Origin: Antilocapra americana
Taxonomy: Eukaryota > Chordata > Mammalia > Artiodactyla > Antilocapridae
Length of the DNA: 64,000 bases
Direction of reading: 5' to 3'
Assembly (NCBI GenBank): GCA_007570785.1
Contig: ML661885.1
Location: forward strand, 18,088,000-18,151,999
The notes under the pieces were generated by a model. That model saw only the letters and a list, made by a program, of their open reading frames with translations, searched no databases and was not told the DNA's origin. A program made the translations under genes and the position numbers. How positions within the stretch are numbered: position 1 is the stretch's first letter; every line of letters begins with the position of its first letter. Shown in pieces: positions 58,363-64,000 of this stretch.

Positions 58363-59090
58363 AATTTTTCTTGCCGAAATGTTAATATATTGATTAATTA
58401 CTGATAATTAGACAAGACTGTATGAAGGTTATGTCATATACAACTGCTTTTACCCTACACATATTGCGCATGAGTGGCCTTGATAAATACTGTTGAGAAG
58501 ACATTAAGCTGAGACCATGAGCCTATTGCTATAAATCTGAAACTGTAAATTTAGTGCTATCTTGGTTTAAGAGAGTAATCTGTTTTTAAAATCCCACTTA
58601 TCTCCTCAGTTAATATATCTGTTACAGATGAAAATTTAGGGAAAATGAGTCATGCCTCTTGACTAATCACTCCTGTGCATTTGAACTTTCCCCTCTTTGC
58701 AAAATAAATACATCATCATTCCAAAACTATTTTTAGAAAATAAAGCCAAGCAAAAAGAGGAAAACTTATATTCCATTAGTTCTACTCAGAGTTATCACAA
58801 AGTGTTCTCCCAGTCACTTTCTGTGAATGTATATGATGTTTAACATGTATAGTCTTTTTTTTCTAACACAGATTTTATTACCAGATTTTCTAACACAGTT
58901 TTATTATCAGATCTTATTATATATGAGCACTTTTTCCTGTCAATATTCTCCTATGTAGTCACTCATTTCCCTGTGTCTATATACCTTAATTTATTTCATA
59001 AATTGCATGAGTTGGACATTTATTTCTATTTTATCTGTTATAAAAATAATGTAATAAACATTTCTTTTTTTGTGAAAGACTATTTTAGAG
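58363..59090. other. Unique AT-rich DNA, nothing recognised
   Basis: Small local direct repeat 'tttattaccagat'/'tttattatcagat' near 58873 and 58901. Confidence 0.4.
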
Positions 59091-59425
59091 TGATTTTATT
59101 TATTTATTTATTTATTTTTAATTTTCTTTACTTTATTGTGTTGGGGTTTTGCCATACATTGACATGAATTTGCCATGGGTATACATATGTTCCCCTTCCA
59201 GAACCCCCCTCCCTCCTCCCTCCCAATTCCCTCTCTCTGGATCATCCCAGTGCACCAGCCCTGAGCATCAAACCTGGGCTGGCGATTGATTTCACATATG
59301 ATAATTAACATGTTTCAATGCTGCTCTCCCATATCATCCCACCCTTGCCCTCTTCCACAGAGTCCACGAGACTGCTCTATACATCTGAGTTTTCTTTTGC
59401 TGTCTCGCATACAGGGTTCTCATTA
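59091..59425 (-). mobile_element. L1_BT 3' end, antisense, longer copy
   Basis: Same family and orientation as 58156-58351, but extends further 5' to 'gctgtctcgcatacagggtt'. It lacks the 'caccctgtatcaag' segment present at 58315-58328, so the two are separate insertions or variants and not a tandem duplication. Confidence 0.88.
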
Positions 59426-59429
59426 ACAT

Positions 59430-59980
59430 TTCTATAATTAAATCTTTCACAGATTATTGTTTGACTTTTCAAAATTTCTATAAGTGAAATTGCTGGACAT
59501 TTCACTATCACATTTGCACATTCACTAAGCTCATTTTAGAAACTTTAATACAGCTCACAGTTAGCATTTAAAAAGATTGTGTTCATGCACACTATAAACA
59601 CAGCTTATGAGTGCTTATTTCTCAGAACCTTCACTGGGTTACAGCACGTGTACTCCAGGTGATGTTTGTCTGCTGAAAGAACTAGATGCAGTCTTAAAGC
59701 AAATCTGATAAGTCAAGTATTTGTTGAACGCAGTTTAGTTTGCTCTCCTTGAATCTGTCTCTTTTCGAGCATCAAATCATACAGTCAGTTTATAAAATTA
59801 AGGGAGCACATCAAATTTACTAGTAATTTTCTTTAAGAAAACAGAGATAAGTGATATGATTGTGAAGAGATATTTGCAAAAGTATAACTTTTAAGCATGA
59901 ATTCTTATGAACCATAGCAATTAACTTGCCATTTTATCCTTAAATACTATTTTTTTCTTAATCAAAAGAGCTGTCTTTCT
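59430..59980. other. Unique DNA, nothing recognised
   Basis: No landmark. Confidence 0.4.
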
Positions 59981-60189
59981 GCTGCTGCATAGTCTCTCAG
60001 TCATGTTTGACACTTTGTGACCCAGTCAACTGTAGCCTGCTAGGCTCCTCTGTCCATGGAATTTTTCAGGCATGAATACTGGAGTGAACTGCCATTTCCT
60101 TCTCCAGGGGATCTTTCCCAACCCAGGAATCAAACTCAAGTCTCCTGCATTGCAGGCAGATTTTTTACCTGCTGAGTCAATGAGGAAGA
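59981..60189 (-). mobile_element. Bov-tA SINE, antisense
   Basis: 'gcatagtctctcagtcatgt' tail at the left; head 'acctgctgagtcaatgagga' at the right, somewhat diverged. No clear target repeat. Confidence 0.9.
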
Positions 60190-61283
60190 TTGCAATTCTA
60201 CTATAATCTTAATCCTGGCAGAACAAATTAATCTTGCAAGGTTGGAAGATAAATAACAACTGTGATTCACTTCCAGTATTCCACCTTTGATAACAAACAA
60301 AGCATTTGATGGTCTTATCACTAAACCCTATTCTGAGTTTTCCCTTTCATACCATGAGTTCAAATTACTATGCCAGTAGAAATTAATAAAAGAATCATGA
60401 TAGTGGCAAATTGAAAAATGTCCAGCTGCCTCCTATATAGAATTCAGAACATAACCACCTGCTAATTTAACCAGATTTTAAATTTAAAAACCTCTGAAGA
60501 AATGTCTTGTATCCTATAGAAAGGATAACAGTATCTACAATTTTGAATCTTTGTGATGATTCTTCTATGATTGGTTTAATATAATTTGAGGTGGTCAGTT
60601 AAATAAGCCCTTCTATTGTTCTGGCTGAATAATGATTTGATTTTCCAAGCCTACTAATACATTATTTTAATTAGCATTAAATTCATTTTTTAAAAAAGAT
60701 AAAACCTAAATAGGCTTTAAAAGATCTTAAAAACCCTGAAATAAATTTCACAAACACAATTATCAGAAGGAAAGACAATAATAGCTCTCATTTGGATAAT
60801 AAAGTAGAGCTGCTTTCATAGAAAATAATTAGAGCAATAAGCCCACACTTTAGATCTATTTGGAAGTGTTTGAATGACAGTTAGATTACGGCTGCCTTTA
60901 GGAAGACACTTGGGAATATATCTGATAAGAAAAACATTTATTGATTTATTCAGTCCATTCTACAGAGTTCATGTAGAAGGAAGAATCTAGGGTGAATTAG
61001 AAAACACCAAAAAGTTCTCAGAGACAAAAGGAAAAAAACAAAAAATGAAATATCCATCTGAATTTTGAGAAAGGTATTAAGAAGAAATTTCTTAATCCAA
61101 AAAATTTACTCCAATGTTGGAGGAATATGAGGCACCACACCAGAGTGGTGGAAAGGTTTCTTTACATATTAAAACTGCATTTACTATAGCTATATATTAT
61201 CCAGGGGAAAGCATCAGGATATGGAGAATTTTTGGAAAGAGCAAATGCAACAATAAAACAGTTATAAGCAAATAATAATGTTT
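60190..61283. other. Unique AT-rich DNA, nothing recognised
   Basis: No landmark. Confidence 0.4.
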
Positions 61284-62417
61284 GATTTAGGTCATACCTA
61301 AATCAATGGTCTAGTGGTTTTCCCTACTTTCTTCAATTTAAGTCTGAATTTGGCAATACAGAGTTCATGATCTGAGCCACAGTCAGCTCCCTGTCTTGTT
61401 TTTGCTGGCTGTATAGAGCTTCTCTATCTTTGGCTGCAAAGAATATAATCAATCTGATTTCGGTGTTGACCATCTGTGATATCCATGTGTAGAGTGTTCT
61501 CTTGTGTTGTTGGGAGAGGGTGTTTGCTATGACCAGTGCATTCTCTTGGCAAAACTATTAGCCTTTTCCCTGCTTTATTCTGTGCTCCAAAGCCAAATTT
61601 GCCTGTTTCTCCAGGTGTTTCTTGACTTCCTAATTTTGCATTCCAGTCCTCTATAGTGAAAAGGACTTCCTTTTTGGGTGTTAGTTCTAAAAGGTCCTGT
61701 AGGTCTTCATAGAACTGTTCAGCTTCAGCTTCTTCAGCATTACTGGTCAGGGCATAGACTTGGATTACCATGATTTGAATGGTTTGCCTTGGAAATGAAC
61801 AGAGGTCATTCTGTCGTTTCTGAGATTGCATCCAAGTATCATATTTCAGACTCTTGTTGACTATGACAGCTACTCCATTTCTTCTAAGGGATTTCTGCCC
61901 ACAGTAGTAGATATAATGGTCATGTGAGTTAAATTCCAGTCCATCTTAGTTAGCTGATTCCTAAAATGTCGATATTCACTTTTGCCATCTGCTGTTTGAC
62001 CGCTTCCAATTTGCCTGGATTCATGGACCTAACATTCCAGGCTTCTATGCAATTTTGCCCTTTACAACACTGGACTTTGCTTCTATCCCGAGTCACATCC
62101 ACAACTGGGTGCTGTTTTTGCTATGGCTCCATCTCTTAATTCTTTCTGGAGCTATATCTTCATTGATCTCCAGTAGCATATTGGGCACCTACCGACTTGG
62201 GGAGTTCATCTTTCAGTGTCCTATATTTTTGCCTTTTCATACTGTTCATGGGGTTCTCAAGCCAAGAATACTGAAGTGGTTTGCCATTTCCTTCTCCAGT
62301 GGACCAGTTTGTCAAACTCTTCACCATGACCCGTCTGTCTTGGGTGGCCCTACACAGCATGGCTCATAGTTTCATTGAATTAAAAAAGGCTGTGGTCCAT
62401 GTGGCCAGATTGGTTAG
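61284..62417 (-). mobile_element. BovB LINE 5' part, inverted relative to 62430-63577
   Basis: Antisense. From right to left it covers the BovB 5' region (62417 on), then the endonuclease domain, ending at 'gatttaggtcatacctaaatc'. This extends further 5' than any other copy here and includes a Bov-A-like stretch at 62241-62298. About 1 kb of the middle of the element is missing between it and the sense segment to the right. Together they form one insertion with an inverted 5' end. Confidence 0.88.
61424..61831 (-). pseudogene. BovB endonuclease (APE-type) fragment
   Basis: 135 open codons on the minus strand: the VIQVYALTSNAEEAEAEQF segment, FYEDLQDLLELT, the DWNAK motif (in EDWNAKLGS), a CTGHSKHPL stretch, and QIDYILCSQR at the end. 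In APE-type nucleases the D-W-N-A-K region is a conserved active-site segment. The N-terminal catalytic segments upstream (61832-61990) are broken by a stop. The C-terminal SDH region continues to the left in another frame. Longest endonuclease stretch in the window; not functional. Confidence 0.85.
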
Positions 62418-62429
62418 TTTTCTGTCATT

Positions 62430-63577
62430 GTGGTTTCTGTTGGATTATCGAAAAAGTAAGAGAGTTCCAGAAAAACATCTATTTCTGCTTCATTGACTAT
62501 GACAAAGCCTTTGACTGTGTGGATCACAATAAACTGTGGAAAATTCTGAAAGAGATGGGAATACCAGACCACTGACATGCCTCTAGAGAAATCTGCATGC
62601 AGGTCAGAAAGCAAAACTTAGAACTGGACATGGGAAAACACACTGGTTCCAAATAGGGAAAGGAGTACACCAAAGCTGAATATTGTCACCCTGCTTACTT
62701 AACTTGTAGGCAGAGTACATCATGAGAAATTCTGGGCTGAATGAAGCACAGCTGGAATCAAGATTTCAGGGAGAAAAATCAGTAACCTCAGATATGCCGA
62801 TGTCACCATCCTTATGGCAGAAAGTGAAGAAGAACTAAAGAGCCTCTTGATGAAAGTGAATGAGGAGAGTGAAAAAGTTGGCTTAAAACTCAACCATTCA
62901 GAAAACTAAGATCATGGCATCTGGTCCCATCACTTCATGGCAAAGATGGGTAAGCAATGGAAACAGTGACAGATTTTATTTTGTGGGGCTCCAAAATCAC
63001 TGCAGATGATGACTGCAGCCATGAAATTAAAAGACACTTACCCCTTGAAAAAAAAGTTATGAGCAATCTAGACAGCATATTAAAAAGCAGAGATTACTTT
63101 GCCAACAAAGATCTATCTAGTGAAGGCTATGGTTTTTCCAGTAGTCATGTATGGATGTGAGAGGTGGGCTATAAAGAATGCTGAGCACTGAAGAATTGAT
63201 GCATTTGAACTATGGTGTTGGAAAAGACTCTTGAGAGTCCATTGGACTGCAAGGAGATCCAACCATTCCATCCTAAAGGATATTAGTCCTAAATATTTAT
63301 CAGAAGAACTCATGTTGAAGCTGAGGCTCCAATACTTTGGCCACCTGATGTGAATAACTGACTCATTTGAAAAGACCCTGATGCTGGGAAAGATTGAGTG
63401 CAGGAGGAGAAAGGGATGATGGAGGATGAGATGGTTGAACGGCATCACCAACCCAATGGACATGAGTCTGGGTAAACTCCAGGAGTTGGTGATGGATGGG
63501 GAGGCATGGCATGCTGCAGCCTATGAGGCTGCAAAGAGTCGGACATGAACAAGTGACTGAACTGAACTAACTGAATA
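62430..63577 (+). mobile_element. BovB LINE 3' part, sense (same insertion as 61284-62417)
   Basis: Begins at 'ttggattatcgaaaaagtaa', just before RT motif A, and runs to the 3' tail 'gtgactgaactgaactaact'. RT motif A is present ('cattgactatgacaaagcc', Asp kept), while the catalytic box at 62793-62804 reads Tyr-Ala-Asp-Val, losing the second Asp. Frameshifts near 62575, 62880 and 62955 break the protein. Confidence 0.92.
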
Positions 63578-64000
63578 ACAACATTGATACTTTCAATGTG
63601 TTGCCAACATTCATTTCCATTATCTCAATTATTGACTCACATCAATTCCTTATTTAATTTTCTAATTTATTCTCATAGTAAAGATACTATGATGAACATT
63701 ACTTCAGCTGAACCTCTATACTTCTAAATATTTCTTTTATTTATGCAAATCTCTTAGAATGGTTGGGATGACGTCATTGCATCAATTAAGGCATAAATTA
63801 GACAGATGAGCTTAAAGTAGAAACAAACCTCAGTTTTGCTTTGAGTATGTCATAGAGTCAAGAGATTGCCATAGAAAGGGTCCCTACTTTTAGAACCACC
63901 CAAACAGACTGGTGCATAATCACACGAAAAAAACAGTGGTGGCTCAAGTTCTCCACCAAACAGATGTTAAGCTGAAGACTCACCTGCAGGAGGTTTATTA
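63578..64000. other. Unique DNA to the right edge
   Basis: Nothing recognised. Confidence 0.4.

Noticed and set aside
1..64000. A novel multi-gene biological system
   Set aside because: I looked for clustered unexplained frames, regular repeats and conserved operon-like order and found none. Everything coding is retroelement- or mitochondria-derived.

Overview
The window is nuclear DNA from a ruminant artiodactyl (cattle, sheep, goat, antelope or a close relative). The evidence is the repeat content: RTE-type BovB LINEs, tRNA-derived Bov-tA SINEs, CHR-2 SINEs and bovine-type L1 (L1_BT) tails, all diagnostic of this clade. Base composition is AT-rich, and I found no host exon, CpG island, rRNA or functional tRNA gene. 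Every long open frame lies in a retroelement or looks like chance. I read it as intergenic or deep intronic DNA.

Layout. 1-2.9 kb: a BovB copy entering from the left, with endonuclease and reverse transcriptase regions. 3.3-5.1 kb: an old L1 hit by a SINE, then two more SINEs. 6.5-7.8 kb: a BovB with an inverted 5' part. 9-12.7 kb: L1 tails, SINEs and a MIR. 12.7-17 kb: mostly unique AT-rich DNA with a MIR. 17-20 kb: L1 ORF2 remnant, antisense L1_BT 5'UTR piece and a 5'-truncated BovB. 23.4-25.6 kb: the best-preserved BovB, with a perfect 13-bp target-site duplication and a 387-codon open RT frame. 26-37.6 kb: the emptiest stretch, with only three SINE traces. 38-41.7 kb: dense SINEs plus a nuclear mitochondrial cytochrome b fragment (NUMT) split by a SINE, and an ERVL-MaLR LTR. 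43.5-44.3 kb: a ~130-bp duplication around a GC-richer block carrying a CTCF-like site. 45-54.6 kb: SINEs, MIR, L1M and L1_BT tails, antisense L1 ORF2. 55-64 kb: antisense BovB, CHR-2, two L1_BT tails and a second inverted BovB.

The elements relate as parasite and host machinery. BovB supplies the endonuclease/RT, and Bov-tA SINEs share the BovB 3' tail and were probably mobilised by it. Insertion order can be read from nesting: old L1, MIR and the NUMT are hosts; Bov-tA and BovB are later guests. All four RT-bearing BovB copies are disabled, three of them at catalytic residues.

I found no previously undescribed biological system. The items most worth a second look are the NUMT with its SINE insertion, the two inverted BovB copies, a cluster of three hairpins at 37.2 kb, a 39-bp palindrome at 14.8 kb and the CTCF-like site at 43.7 kb. 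Family names come from recognition by eye, not from a database search.
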